DNA from: JACCZR01 sp963844805
GTDB taxonomy: Bacteria; Actinomycetota; Thermoleophilia; Solirubrobacterales; Thermoleophilaceae
Assembly (NCBI GenBank): GCA_963844805.1
Contig: CAWJPU010000009.1
Span: 310,001 to 374,000 of the forward strand
Reading direction: 5' to 3'
DNA: 64,000 nucleotides
The notes under the pieces were generated by a model. That model was not told the origin of the DNA, made no database searches, and saw only the letters and a program-made list of their open reading frames with translations. The position numbers were made by a program, and so were the translations under genes. Below, piece after piece: positions 32,037-41,693 of the stretch (the stretch's first letter is position 1; every line of letters begins with the position of its first letter).

Positions 32037-32684
32037 TCAGATTAGGCGGGGCAGCTCCTCGAGCGACCGAATGGCGCCTCCGCCCTCACGCGCGAGCAGC
32101 ACGGCCTCCAGGCCCGCGGCGCGGGCGCCCTCCACGTCCTTGCCCGGCGAGTCGCCCACGTGCAGCGCCTGGTCGGGGCTCGCTCCCACCAGCTCGAGTC
32201 CGCGCCGGAACGGCGCCGGGTCGGGCTTGGCCGCGCCGGCCTCCGCCGAGGACACGACCCCGTCCACCAGCTCCAGCAGCCCCGCCTCCTCCAGCACCCC
32301 CGGCAGCGAGCAGTCCCAGTTGCTCACCACCACGAGCGCGAGCCCGCGCGCGCGCAGGGTGGCCAGCGCGGGTGCGGCGTCGGGGAAGGCCCGGAAGCGC
32401 AGCGCGGCGAGCATCGGCTCGCGCAGGCCCGGCACGCCCAGCTCGGCCTCCAGCACGCCGGCGCAGCGGTCGCGCAGGTCGTCCAGCGACCGCGCGTCGC
32501 GTCCGTCCAGGTGGTGCTCGAGGTAGTAGGCGATCTCGGCCGCGAAGGCCCGCTCGGCGTCCTCGCGCGACACTTCGATCGCCCGCTCGGCGAGCGCCGC
32601 CACCAGCTTCGGGGCGGGCGGCTCCAGCTCGACGAGGGTCCCCAGCGCATCCAGCGAAACAGCTCTTCTAGGGTGCGCGGGCAT
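32037..32684 (-). CDS. HAD-superfamily hydrolase
   Basis: The 215-residue protein has HAD motifs I (SLDALGTLVEL), II (VVVSNWD), III (AAKPDPAPFRRGLEL) and IV (HVGDSPGKDVEGARAAG). In motif I the usual DxDG(T) is DALGT, so the second, acid/base Asp is changed to Leu. This may lower phosphatase activity, or the protein may act like haloacid dehalogenases. ATG 32684 overlaps the ATG of the divergent mscS gene within CATG. Each gene's ribosome-binding site therefore lies inside the other's coding sequence. Confidence 0.83.
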   Translation of the reverse strand: MPAHPRRAVSLDALGTLVELEPPAPKLVAALAERAIEVSREDAERAFAAEIAYYLEHHLDGRDARSLDDLRDRCAGVLEAELGVPGLREPMLAALRFRAFPDAAPALATLRARGLALVVVSNWDCSLPGVLEEAGLLELVDGVVSSAEAGAAKPDPAPFRRGLELVGASPDQALHVGDSPGKDVEGARAAGLEAVLLAREGGGAIRSLEELPRLI

Positions 32685-33519
32685 GCCAGATCTTCTCATC
32701 GGCGGGGTCATCGACGAGAACCGCGACACGATCACCGCGGCGGTCACGCTGCTGTTCGCTGCCGCGTTCGCGCAGGCCGTGGACTGGGGCATCCGCAAGC
32801 GGGCGAACGTGCTCAACCAGCGCGAGGGGCGCGGCCTCTCCGCCGAGGCCGAGACGCGGCTGCGGCTGCTGCGCCGCCTCACCTTCGGCGTGATCATCAT
32901 GCTCGGCGTCGCGCTGGCCCTGGTCCAGTTCCCGGCGGTCAAGCGCGTGGCCACCACCATCCTCGCGTCCTCCGCGGTGCTCGGCCTGGTCATCGGCTTC
33001 GCCGCGCGCGCGACGCTGGCCAACGCGGTGGCCGGAGTGCTGCTGGCGATCACCCAGCCGGTGCGTGTCGGCGACCTCGTCACCTACGACGAGGAGACCG
33101 GCATCGTCGAGGACATGCGGCTGGCCTACACGACCATCCGCCTCGACAACGGCAGGCGGCTGGTGGTGCCCAACGAGAAGCTCGTGCAGAACCCCGTCGA
33201 GAACCATTCGGTGGTGGACCCGCGCGTTCAGGTGGAGGCCTCGGTGTGGGTAGCCCCCGGCGCCGACACCGATCGCGCAATCGAGCTGATCGAGGACTCC
33301 GAGCACGAGATCGAGGCGTCCGTCGCGGAGACCGACCGGTTCGGAATCAAGCTCAGCGCGTACCAGTGGTGCGACGACCCCCAGGAGCGGGGCCCGCTCG
33401 CCGCCCGGCTGCGCCGCGAGTGGTTGCGGAAGCTCCGCGCCGACGGGCTATCCTCATCCGTTGCCCTGCCCTTCGATCCCGACCCTGCACCGGAGCCCGA
33501 GGATGATCCGGTGAGCTAG
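32683..33519 (+). CDS. mscS: Small-conductance mechanosensitive channel (MscS family)
   Basis: The 278-residue protein has three membrane segments. The last is the Gly/Ala-rich pore helix TTILASSAVLGLVIGFAARA with the kink and the beta-domain entry QPVRVGDLVTYDEETGIVED. The vestibule domain follows (TTIRLDNGRRLVVPNEKL). MscS channels open on membrane tension and release solutes during osmotic downshock. The C-terminal tail is Asp/Pro-rich. The ATG overlaps the divergent HAD start. Confidence 0.9.
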   Translation: MPDLLIGGVIDENRDTITAAVTLLFAAAFAQAVDWGIRKRANVLNQREGRGLSAEAETRLRLLRRLTFGVIIMLGVALALVQFPAVKRVATTILASSAVLGLVIGFAARATLANAVAGVLLAITQPVRVGDLVTYDEETGIVEDMRLAYTTIRLDNGRRLVVPNEKLVQNPVENHSVVDPRVQVEASVWVAPGADTDRAIELIEDSEHEIEASVAETDRFGIKLSAYQWCDDPQERGPLAARLRREWLRKLRADGLSSSVALPFDPDPAPEPEDDPVS

Positions 33520-33565
33520 GGAGAGCGCACGTAGGGAGGTGTAGAGCCGCAGGGGCAGCCCGCCG

Positions 33566-35759
33566 ATGACCCACCGCCAGCGAAAGAGCCGCCGCCGCCG
33601 TAGGGGGCCCAAGAGCAAGCTCGGCCTTGCGCTGGTCGTCGTCGCCCTGACCGCCGCGGTGGCCGTGCTCTCGGTCACCGGCTACGTGCTCGCGGTGGCC
33701 GCCACCGCGCCCGCCCTCAGCGAGCTCAAGCCGATCGACAAGGGCGCCACCTCGGTGATCTTCGCCGCCGACGGCTCGCGGCTGGGCTACGTGCGCTCCG
33801 ACGAGATCCGCGACCCCGCTCCGTGGTCCGACCTGCCCGAGAGCATCCGCGAGGCCGTGGTCGCCATCGAGGACGAGCGCTTCTACAAGCACAAGGGCGT
33901 CGACTACGGGGCGATCGTGCGCGCGGGCGTGCGCAACATCGAGTCCGGCAAGAACGTGCAGGGCGGCTCCACGATCACCCAGCAGCTCGTCCGCGCGCTG
34001 TACATCAAGGACCCGGGCCGCAACTACGAGCGCAAGATCCGTGAGGCCAAGCTGGCCAGCGAGCTGGAGAAGGAGCACTCCAAGCGCTGGATCCTGCACA
34101 ACTACCTGAACTCGGTGCCGTTCGGGACGGTCGGCGGCCGCACCGCAGTGGGCACCGAGGCCGCGGCTCAGATCTTCTTCTCCAAGTCGGCCAAGAACCT
34201 GCGCCTGCACGAGTCGGCGATGCTGGCCGGCCTCCCCCAGGCGCCCTCGCAGTACAACCCGTTCCGCAACCCCAGCGCGGCCCTGCAGCGCCGCAACGAG
34301 GTGCTGCGCGGCATGGTCAAGAACCGCTTCATCACGCGCGCGGAGGCCACGGCGGCCGCGCGCAAGGGGCTCGGCGTCCGCCGCGGGCGCCGCTACACCG
34401 CGCGCCGCGAGCCGTACTTCTTCGACTACGTGGAGGAGAAGCTGATCGAGGAGTACGGCGTGGGCGTCTACCGCCGCGGCGGGCTCAAGATCCACACCAC
34501 GATCAACCCCAAGCTCCAGGAGGCCGCGCGGAAGTCGATCACCGGCCAGCTGCCCTTCCCCGCGGACCCCTCGTCGGCGATCGTCTCGATCGACCCGAAG
34601 ACGGGCTACATCAAGGCGATGGCGTCCAGCGGCACCTACAACGACCGCAGCTTCAACCTGGCGGCGCAGGGCCATCGCCAGCCGGGCTCGGCCTTCAAGA
34701 CGATGGTGCTCACCGCCGCGGTCCGCAAGGGCTACAACCCGAAGACCACCCGCTACACGTCGCGGCCCCTGGATCTCAACGTGCCGGGCTACGGGCCGTG
34801 GAAGGTCAAGACCTACGACGGCTCCTACGGCGGGAACATGGACCTGGTCCGCGGCACGCTGAAGTCCGACAACACCGTCTACGCGCAGCTCATCCTGGAC
34901 GTCGGCCCCAAGGCGGTGCGCGAGACCGCGCGGCTGATGGGCATCAAGACCAAGCTCGACGGGCTCCCCGCCGAGGGCCTGGGCGGCCTGCGCCTGGGCG
35001 TCTCGCCGCTGGAGATGAGCAACGCCTACGCCACGCTGGCCTCGGGCGGCATGCGCAACACCCCCCAGGCGATCAGAAGGGTGGAGTTCTCGGACGGCAA
35101 GTCGGACACGCTGGGCAAGCCCAAGCGCAAGCGCGTGTTCAGCGACGGCGTCGCGCTCGAGGTGACCAAGATCCTCGAGATGAACGTCAAGAGCGGCACC
35201 GGCACCAAGGCGAGCATCGGCTGCCCGGCGGCGGGCAAGACCGGGACCACCGACAACTTCAACGACGCCTGGTTCGTGGGCTACACGCCCAAGCTCTCCA
35301 GCTCCGTCTGGGTCGGCTACCCGAACGCGCTGCGCGAGATGCGCAGCGTGCACGGCGTGAGCGTGGCCGGAGGCACCTTCCCCGCCCAGATCTGGCACGA
35401 CTACATGGCCGTCGCCGGCTCCGGCAGCTGTGAGTCGTTCCCCACCACGGCGAACGATCCGGTGAACTTCTCCCAGTTCTCCAGCTCCGGCGGCGGTTAC
35501 GGCTCCGGGACCAGCTCGGGCACCGGCTCCGGCACCAGCTCGGGCGGCGGCTACACCGGCGACGGCTCCTACAGCTCGCCCTCCACGGGCGGCGGGACCG
35601 GCGGTGGCGGCGGCTACAGCCCGAAGCTCTACGAGGCCCCGCCGCAGGCCGCTCCCGCCCCGGCCCCGGCCCCGGCCCCGAGCCCCGAGCCCCGGCGGCG
35701 GAGGAGGCGGCGGAAAGGGCAAGAGCAAGGGCGGCGGGGGCGGTTCCCCGGGCGACTGA
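33566..35759 (+). CDS. Class A penicillin-binding protein (PBP1A-like), with a frameshift in the tail
   Basis: This is a bifunctional peptidoglycan synthase of about 730 residues: short basic cytosolic tail, one membrane anchor, and a GT51 glycosyltransferase domain (IEDERFYKHKGVDYGAI, GGSTITQQLVRALY). The transpeptidase has SxxK in QPGSAFKTMVL, SxN in SDNTVYAQ and KTGT in AGKTGTTDNF. SDN replaces the usual SxN, as in many actinobacterial PBPs. The tail is Ser/Gly/Thr/Pro-rich. Around 35700 the frame changes in a G-rich repeat: one frame ends GKGKSKGGGGGSPGD and stops at 35757-35759, while the other runs on into thiL. The stop at 35759 is taken as real. Confidence 0.9.
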
Positions 35760-36622
35760 GCGAGCTCGCGCTCATCCGGGCCATCCGGGCGGAGCTGCCC
35801 GAGCCGCCGGCTCGCCTGCTGCGCGGACCGGGTGACGACGCGGCCGTGGTGGCCGCCCGCCCGATAGCCGTCTCCTCCATCGACACGGTCGCCGACGGCG
35901 TCCACTTCAGCCTCGCCACCAGCTCGCCCGCCGACGTCGGCCACAAGGCCCTGGCCACCTCGCTGTCGGATCTCGCGGCGATGGGGGCGGAGCCCGGCGA
36001 GGCGCTCGTCTCCTTCGTGCTGCCGCACGCCTTCTCCGAGGAGGACGCGGTGGAGCTGGCGCGCGGGGTCGCCGCGCTGGCGCGGCGGACCGGCACCGCG
36101 GTCGCGGGCGGGGACGTGGTGATCGGGCAGGCCCTGACGGTGACCGTGGCGGTGAACGGCTGGGCCGACAGCAAGGACGAGCTGTGCGGGCGCGACGGCG
36201 CCCGCCCCGGCGACCTGGTCGGCGTCACCGGCGAGCTCGGCGGCGCCGCCCGGCCGGACGAGGCCACCGAGCGCCACCGGCGCCCGGAGCCCCGGCTGGC
36301 GGAGGGTCGCGCGCTCGCCCGCGCGGGCGCGAGCGCCATGATCGACCTCAGCGACGGCCTGGCGACCGACGCTGCGCACGTGGCCGCCGCCAGCGGCGCG
36401 CGGCTGCGGATCGAGCTGGAGCGGCTGCCGCTGGCCCCCGGCGTGCCGGCGCGGCTGGCCGCCACCGGCGGCGACGACTACGAGCTGCTGGTGTGCGGGC
36501 CGCGCGAGCTGGAAGAGGCGGCTGCGCTCACCTGGATCGGCGAGGTGGGCGAGGGCGAGGGCCTGGAGCTGGTCGACGCCGGCGGGAGGCCCGTCGAGGG
36601 CCTCGCCGGCTGGGAGCACTGA
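35756..36622 (+). CDS. thiL: Thiamine-monophosphate kinase
   Basis: ThiL phosphorylates thiamine phosphate to thiamine diphosphate with ATP. The 288-residue protein has LLRGPGDDAAVV, SIDTVADGVHF, GHKALATSLSDLAAMGAEP, AGGDVVIGQ, IDLSDGLATDAAHVA and GGDDYELLV, all of the AIR-synthase/ThiL fold. No ATG, GTG or TTG is in place; the best start is CTG 35756, overlapping the frame-corrected PBP stop as CTGA. Because of the frame break upstream it appears fused to the PBP, which is not believable for a cytosolic enzyme behind an extracellular domain. Confidence 0.9.
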   Translation: MSELALIRAIRAELPEPPARLLRGPGDDAAVVAARPIAVSSIDTVADGVHFSLATSSPADVGHKALATSLSDLAAMGAEPGEALVSFVLPHAFSEEDAVELARGVAALARRTGTAVAGGDVVIGQALTVTVAVNGWADSKDELCGRDGARPGDLVGVTGELGGAARPDEATERHRRPEPRLAEGRALARAGASAMIDLSDGLATDAAHVAAASGARLRIELERLPLAPGVPARLAATGGDDYELLVCGPRELEEAAALTWIGEVGEGEGLELVDAGGRPVEGLAGWEH

Positions 36623-36628
36623 GGCCGC

Positions 36629-38377
36629 TCAGCGCCTGGGCATGGCCGACTCGGTACCGCCCAGCGAGCCCGGGCCCGCGTAGCTGGGCACCGCGCGCAG
36701 CGGCTGCCGCTCGGGGCTCTCGTCCTCGGGGTCGGCCACCAGCACCGAGCGAACGACCGTGGAGAAGGCGGCCGCCAGGGCGACCCAGACCAGGAGCGTG
36801 GCCAGGCTCGGCGTCCCGCCCATGGCCGACATCAGCAGGTACCACGCCCCGTGCAGCGGGTTCATTCCGAGCGCGATCGAGTAGTAGAGCGCGACGATCG
36901 CGGGCGGCAGCAGGCCGCCGACCAGCGCGATGATCCGCACGCGCCGGGTGGGCCGGGGGTCGAGCAGCATGGCCAGCACCCACAGGTGGACCGCGGGCAC
37001 GGCCAGCAGCGCCGCGTAGGGGTCGAGCACCCACAGCACGAGGGCCGCCCCGCACAGCACCAGCGCCGCGGCGCAGCCCGTCCCCGCCGCCGCCGGGTCG
37101 CCGGCGCCGAAGAAGCGGAACACGACGTAGAGCAGGCCGGCGGTCACCAGCACCACCGTGGCCAGCACGATCACCGCCGGGACGTCCAGGGGCAGCGCGC
37201 TGGGGTCCACCGCCGCCGCGGGCGCGCCCGGCGTGGCGCCCACCACCGTCAGGAACTTCGCCATCAGCAGGCCGCCCAGCAGCGCCGCGGCCACCAGCCC
37301 GATGTTGCGCAACGCCGGCAGGACCGGCTCACGCCGGCGGCGCGCGCGGGCGAAGGCGTCGATGGAGGCCACCACGGCGGGCAGCAGCAGCGCCATCGCC
37401 AGGATCGAGACCACCCAGCCGGGCAGCACCTGGCTGACCGCCGTCACGTACGTGCGGGGGCCGTGCTCGGGCGCCCCGGAGACGTCGAGGCTGCTGAGCG
37501 TGCGCAGGGCCGCGCGACCGAGCCCGCCGATCCGGTTGGGGTCGAGCCGCTGGTCGGCGGGCGGGTCGAGCTCGCCGCTACCCGAGAAGCGCAGCGAGTC
37601 GAGACCGGCGTCGAGGAACACCCCCTGGGCGCCCACGCCGATTGGGAAGGCCAGCCGGCTGAGCTGCCCGGACACCGACGAGGCCTCCACGCGCGTGTCG
37701 AGCTCCAGCCGCACGGCCTCGGCCGCGGTGCGCTCCAAGCCGATGCCCACGCGCGAGGTGTCGCCCGACCACGAGACCAGCGGCGGCTCATCCGACGGCG
37801 TGCCGAGTCCCGACACCACCAGCACCGCCACCACGCCGTCGCGCGAAGAGCGCAGGCGCTCCGCCAGCCGGCGCGCGCCCGCCTGGCCCAGGCGGGCGCC
37901 GTCGACCGAGGCCAGCACCAGGGTGCGCTCCGACGAGCGGCCCTCGAAGACGCGCGCCAGCTCGATCAGGGCCGCCGTGTCCGCCGCGCTGCCGGCGCGG
38001 TCGGGCGGACCGGGGGCGTCGCGCGCGGCCACCACGACCACCTGCTCGCGGCGGCGGCCGGGCCTGCGGCCGGAGACGTTGACGAGGTCGCGGCCCTGGC
38101 TGCGGAAGGCGTCGCGCTCCACGGTGAACCCGCGATCGCCGAACGTCTGGGCCACCAGCTCGGCCGTCGCGGCGTCGCCGAGGGTGCCCGCGCGGCGGTT
38201 GGGCGCGCGGTCGGCGATCACGTCCGCCTGGCCCGCCGCCTGCCGCCCGTCGAACAGCACATCGGCCGCCAGGCCCTGCGGCAACGGGGGCGGGCGGCTC
38301 TCCAGCGAGAACATCGCGAGGACCACCGCCAGCACGGCCGGGAGGAAGGCCGCCCGGTAGAGCCGCGGTTCGAGCAT
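36629..38377 (-). CDS. Polytopic membrane protein with degenerate M28-like peptidase domain
   Basis: The 582-residue protein has an N-terminal anchor (AAFLPAVLAVVLAMFSL). An extracytoplasmic domain follows at about 45-300, with the layout of an M28 aminopeptidase (RSQGRDLVNVSGRRPG, VVVVAARDAPGPPDRAGSAA, ALIELARVFEGRSSERTLVL). The C-terminal part has about seven membrane segments. The metal-binding His-x-Asp of M28 is missing (AARDAP where active enzymes have H-D), so catalysis is doubtful. It may be a binding or scaffolding relative. It faces thiL convergently and diverges from the OmpR gene. Confidence 0.75.
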   Translation of the reverse strand: MLEPRLYRAAFLPAVLAVVLAMFSLESRPPPLPQGLAADVLFDGRQAAGQADVIADRAPNRRAGTLGDAATAELVAQTFGDRGFTVERDAFRSQGRDLVNVSGRRPGRRREQVVVVAARDAPGPPDRAGSAADTAALIELARVFEGRSSERTLVLASVDGARLGQAGARRLAERLRSSRDGVVAVLVVSGLGTPSDEPPLVSWSGDTSRVGIGLERTAAEAVRLELDTRVEASSVSGQLSRLAFPIGVGAQGVFLDAGLDSLRFSGSGELDPPADQRLDPNRIGGLGRAALRTLSSLDVSGAPEHGPRTYVTAVSQVLPGWVVSILAMALLLPAVVASIDAFARARRRREPVLPALRNIGLVAAALLGGLLMAKFLTVVGATPGAPAAAVDPSALPLDVPAVIVLATVVLVTAGLLYVVFRFFGAGDPAAAGTGCAAALVLCGAALVLWVLDPYAALLAVPAVHLWVLAMLLDPRPTRRVRIIALVGGLLPPAIVALYYSIALGMNPLHGAWYLLMSAMGGTPSLATLLVWVALAAAFSTVVRSVLVADPEDESPERQPLRAVPSYAGPGSLGGTESAMPRR

Positions 38378-38399
38378 CCGGCCAACCTACAATCTGAGG

Positions 38400-39101
38400 G
38401 TGTCTCAGCAGGCACCTCGGATACTTCTTGTCGATGACGAGCAGTCGGTCCAGAAGCTGCTGTCCTTCCCTCTGAAGCGCGAGGGCTATGACGTCGTGGG
38501 CGCTCAGGACGGCCAGGAGGCGCTTGACCGCCTGAGCGAGAGCACCTTCGACCTCGTGGTGCTCGACCTGATGCTGCCCAAGGTGGACGGCTTCGAGGTC
38601 TGCCGCCGGCTGCGGGCCCGCAGCGGCGTGCCGATCATCATGCTCACCGCCAAGGCGGAGGAGATCGACAAGGTGCTCGGGCTCGAGCTGGGCGCCGACG
38701 ACTACATCACCAAGCCCTTCTCGCTCCGCGAGTTCCGCAGCCGCGTGAAGGCGGTGCTGCGCCGGGCGAGCCTGGCCCGCGAGGACGACGCGCCCGAGGA
38801 GCCGCTGCAGCACGGCGACCTGCGCATCGACTTCGAGCGCCGCAGCGTCGAGACCTCGAAGGGCGACGTCCGCCTGACCTACGTGGAGTTCGAGATCCTC
38901 GCCGCGCTGGTTCGCAGCCCCGGCCGCGTGTACAGCCGCACCCAGCTGCTCGAGCGCGTCTGGGGCGACTCCGCCTACCGCGACCCGCGCACGGTCGACG
39001 TGCACATCCGCCACCTGCGGGAGAAGCTCGAGGCCGACCCCCGTGAGCCCGAGCTCATCCTCACGGTGAGGGGCGTGGGCTACCGGTGCGGGGAGCGATG
39101 A
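38400..39101 (+). CDS. OmpR/PhoB-family response regulator
   Basis: The 233-residue regulator has an N-terminal receiver (LLVDDEQSVQKLL, phospho-acceptor in LVVLDLMLPKVDG, TAKAEE, Lys in YITKPFS) and a C-terminal winged helix (LTYVEFEILAALVRSPGRVY, TVDVHIRHLREKLE, ILTVRGVGYRC). It starts the operon regulator-kinase-HtrA, an arrangement often used for envelope-stress or phosphate signals. The start is GTG 38400. Confidence 0.93.
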   Translation: MSQQAPRILLVDDEQSVQKLLSFPLKREGYDVVGAQDGQEALDRLSESTFDLVVLDLMLPKVDGFEVCRRLRARSGVPIIMLTAKAEEIDKVLGLELGADDYITKPFSLREFRSRVKAVLRRASLAREDDAPEEPLQHGDLRIDFERRSVETSKGDVRLTYVEFEILAALVRSPGRVYSRTQLLERVWGDSAYRDPRTVDVHIRHLREKLEADPREPELILTVRGVGYRCGER

Positions 39102-40513
39102 GGCGCGTCCTCGGCAGCTCGCTGCGCAACAAGATCGCGCTGCTGTTCGCCGCCGTCGTGGCCCTGGCCACCGCGGCCATCTACTTCCTCGCCGTTCCCC
39201 AGCTGCAGCAGAACCTCGAAGACCAGCGCACCGACGACCTGCTGCGCGCGGCGCGCGGCTCCAGCGCCCAGCTCGATCGGGTGACCAACGGCGACGTGCC
39301 CGCGCCGGAGGTCGACCGCACCGTCAGGTCGCTGGCCGACAACGCCGAGGCGCGCGTGACCCTGCTCGCCATCCAGCGCTCGGACGGGGGCGCGGTGAGC
39401 TTCTTCCCGCTGACCGACTCGCGCGAGCAGGTGAGCTATCCGCGCAACGACGAGCTGGCGCGGCGGGCCGTCGCCACGGGCAAGCTGCAGACCGGGACCG
39501 CGCACTTCGGAGGCGAGGAGCTCGCCCAGGTGGCCCAGCCGATCAAGAGCGGCGACGAGGTGGTGCGGGTCGCGCTGTACTCGGCCGGGCTCGAGGACAC
39601 GGTGCAGACGGTCGGGTTCGTGCGCAACCGCATCCTCGTCGCCACCGCCGTCGCGCTCCTGCTCGCCCTGGCGGGCGGCACCCTGGTGGCCCAGTCGGTA
39701 GCGCGCCGCGTACGGCGGGTGGAACGGCGAGCCGGCGAGCTCGCCTCCCGCCACTTCGCCGAGCCGCTGCCGGTGGACTCCGACGACGAGCTCGGCCAGC
39801 TCACGCGCGCGTTCAACGAGATGGCGCAACAGCTGCGCCAGGTCGACGTCGCGCGCAAGGAGTTCGTGGCCACCGCCTCGCACGAGCTGCGCACGCCGAT
39901 CTTCTCGCTGTCGGGCTTCGTCGAGCTGCTGCTCGACGAGGAGCTCGACGAGGAGACCCGGCGCGAGTTCCTGGAGACGATGGCCGAGCAGGTGCAGCGC
40001 CTGCAGAAGCTGTCCGTCGACCTGCTGGACCTCTCGCGGCTGGACGCCGGCTCGGTGGAGCTCCACCCCGAGAGCCTGGACCTCGCCGAGCTGGCGCGGT
40101 CGGTGGCCCAGGAGTTCCGCCCGGCCGTATCCAGGCATGGGACCGAGCTGTCGCTGGACCTTCCCGAGGAGGGCGTCAGCGCCCGCGCGGACCCGGAAAG
40201 AGTGGCCCAGATCATGCGTATCCTGCTCGACAACGCCCTCCGCCACACCCCCGAGGGCACTCCAGTCACCGTGAGCGCGGACCGCGACAACGGGGCCGCC
40301 GAGTTCACGGTGGCCGACTCTGGCCCGGGCATGACCCAGGGTGCCGACGGGCGCGTGTTCGAACGCTTCTGGACGGGCGACGCCACCACCGGCGCCGGCC
40401 TCGGGCTGGCGATCGCCAAGGAGCTGGCCGAGCACATGGAGGGCGGCATCTCGGTCAGCGCGGAGCCCGGCCGCACCGCGTTCACGCTCGAGCTCCCGCG
40501 CGAGGACCAGTGA
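39098..40513 (+). CDS. HAMP-containing sensor histidine kinase
   Basis: This 471-residue kinase has one N-terminal membrane segment (IALLFAAVVALATAAIYFL), an extracytoplasmic sensor of about 130 residues and a second segment (RILVATAVALLLALAGGTLV). A HAMP domain follows, then the phospho-acceptor His in TASHELRTPIFSLSG, N box LLDNALRHTPEG, G1 DSGPGM and G2 GAGLGLAIAKELAEHMEGG. The ATG overlaps the regulator stop as ATGA, so the pair forms a two-component system, with the HtrA-like protease third. Confidence 0.93.
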   Translation: MRRVLGSSLRNKIALLFAAVVALATAAIYFLAVPQLQQNLEDQRTDDLLRAARGSSAQLDRVTNGDVPAPEVDRTVRSLADNAEARVTLLAIQRSDGGAVSFFPLTDSREQVSYPRNDELARRAVATGKLQTGTAHFGGEELAQVAQPIKSGDEVVRVALYSAGLEDTVQTVGFVRNRILVATAVALLLALAGGTLVAQSVARRVRRVERRAGELASRHFAEPLPVDSDDELGQLTRAFNEMAQQLRQVDVARKEFVATASHELRTPIFSLSGFVELLLDEELDEETRREFLETMAEQVQRLQKLSVDLLDLSRLDAGSVELHPESLDLAELARSVAQEFRPAVSRHGTELSLDLPEEGVSARADPERVAQIMRILLDNALRHTPEGTPVTVSADRDNGAAEFTVADSGPGMTQGADGRVFERFWTGDATTGAGLGLAIAKELAEHMEGGISVSAEPGRTAFTLELPREDQ

Positions 40514-41690
40514 CGCTGCGCCGTCTCGCGCCTGCGGCGCTGGCGGCGCTCGCCCTCGGCGGCTGCGCGATCGGCGACGACGAGCCCGACCCCGGGCCGC
40601 AGCAGGTCGAGAGCCGCACCACCAAGGTCGAGGTGGTCAAGGGCCTGGGCGAGAACGGCGCCTTCGACCCCCAGGCGATCTACGACCGCCTGTCGCCCGG
40701 CGTGGTCACCATCACCTCGATCTTCGGCTCCGCGGGACGCGGCGCAACCCGCTGGAGGACGGCGGGGAGGGCGGCCAGGGCTCGGGCTTCGTCCTCGACT
40801 CCCAGGGCTTCGTGGCCACCAACGCCCACGTGGTCACCACCGGCACCCCGCGCACGCGCAAGGCGCGCCAGGTGTTCGTCGGCTTCTCCGACGGCAACCG
40901 GGTGCCTGCGCGGGTAGTGGGCACCGACCCGTTCGCCGACGTCGCCGTGCTCAAGATCGACCCGCGCGGCCTGAAGCTGACCCCGCTCACGCTCGGCAGC
41001 TCGCGGGACGTGAAGGTGGGCGAGCCCGTCGCGGCGATCGGCAGCCCCTTCGGCGAGGAGCAGTCGCTGTCGGTGGGCGTGATCTCCGCCGTGGACCGCA
41101 GCATCGAGTCGCTCACCCAGTTCCAGATCGGCGACGCGATCCAGACCGACGCCGCCATCAATCCCGGCAACTCGGGCGGCCCGCTGCTGTCCGAGCGTGG
41201 CCGCGTGCTGGGCATCAACGCCCAGATCCGCTCGCGCAGCGGCGGCGGCGAGGGCGTCGGCTTCGCCATCCCGGCCGACGCCGTGCGGCGCTCAATCCGC
41301 GAGCTGCGCGCCCGGGGCCGGGTTCCCTACGGCTTCCTCGGCGTCTCCGCACAGCCGCTGTTCCCACAGCTCGCCCGCTTCCTCGACGTGCCGGTGAACA
41401 GCGGCGCGGTGGTGGCCGAGGTCGAGGACGGCAGCCCCGCCGACGAGGCCGGCATCCGCGGCGGCAACAGCGAGCGCGACTTCCAGGGCACCCCGGATTT
41501 CCCGGTCGGCGGTGACGTGATCGTGTCGGTCGACGGCCAGAAGCTCACCCGGACCCAGGACCTCGCCGACGTGATCGCGCACAAGAACGAGGGCGACGAG
41601 GTCGAGCTCGAGGTCATCCGCGACGGCGACCGGCGCACAGTGAAGGTCGAGCTGACCCGCCGCCCGGTCCAGGCGCCACGGCGTCCGTAG
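40510..41690 (+). CDS. HtrA/DegP-like serine protease lipoprotein, with a frameshift near 40740
   Basis: The roughly 393-residue protease has a lipoprotein signal (LAALALGGC), a trypsin-like domain with the catalytic triad in TNAHVV, DPFADVAVLKID and NPGNSGGPLL, and a C-terminal PDZ domain (GDVIVSVDGQKLTRTQDL). The N-terminal 75 residues and the rest are in different frames. One base lost or gained at about 40735-40752, before NPLEDGGEGGQGSGF, joins them. The GTG overlaps the kinase stop as GTGA. Degradation of misfolded exported proteins under control of the adjacent two-component system is the likely role. Confidence 0.9.
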
Positions 41691-41693
41691 CCG

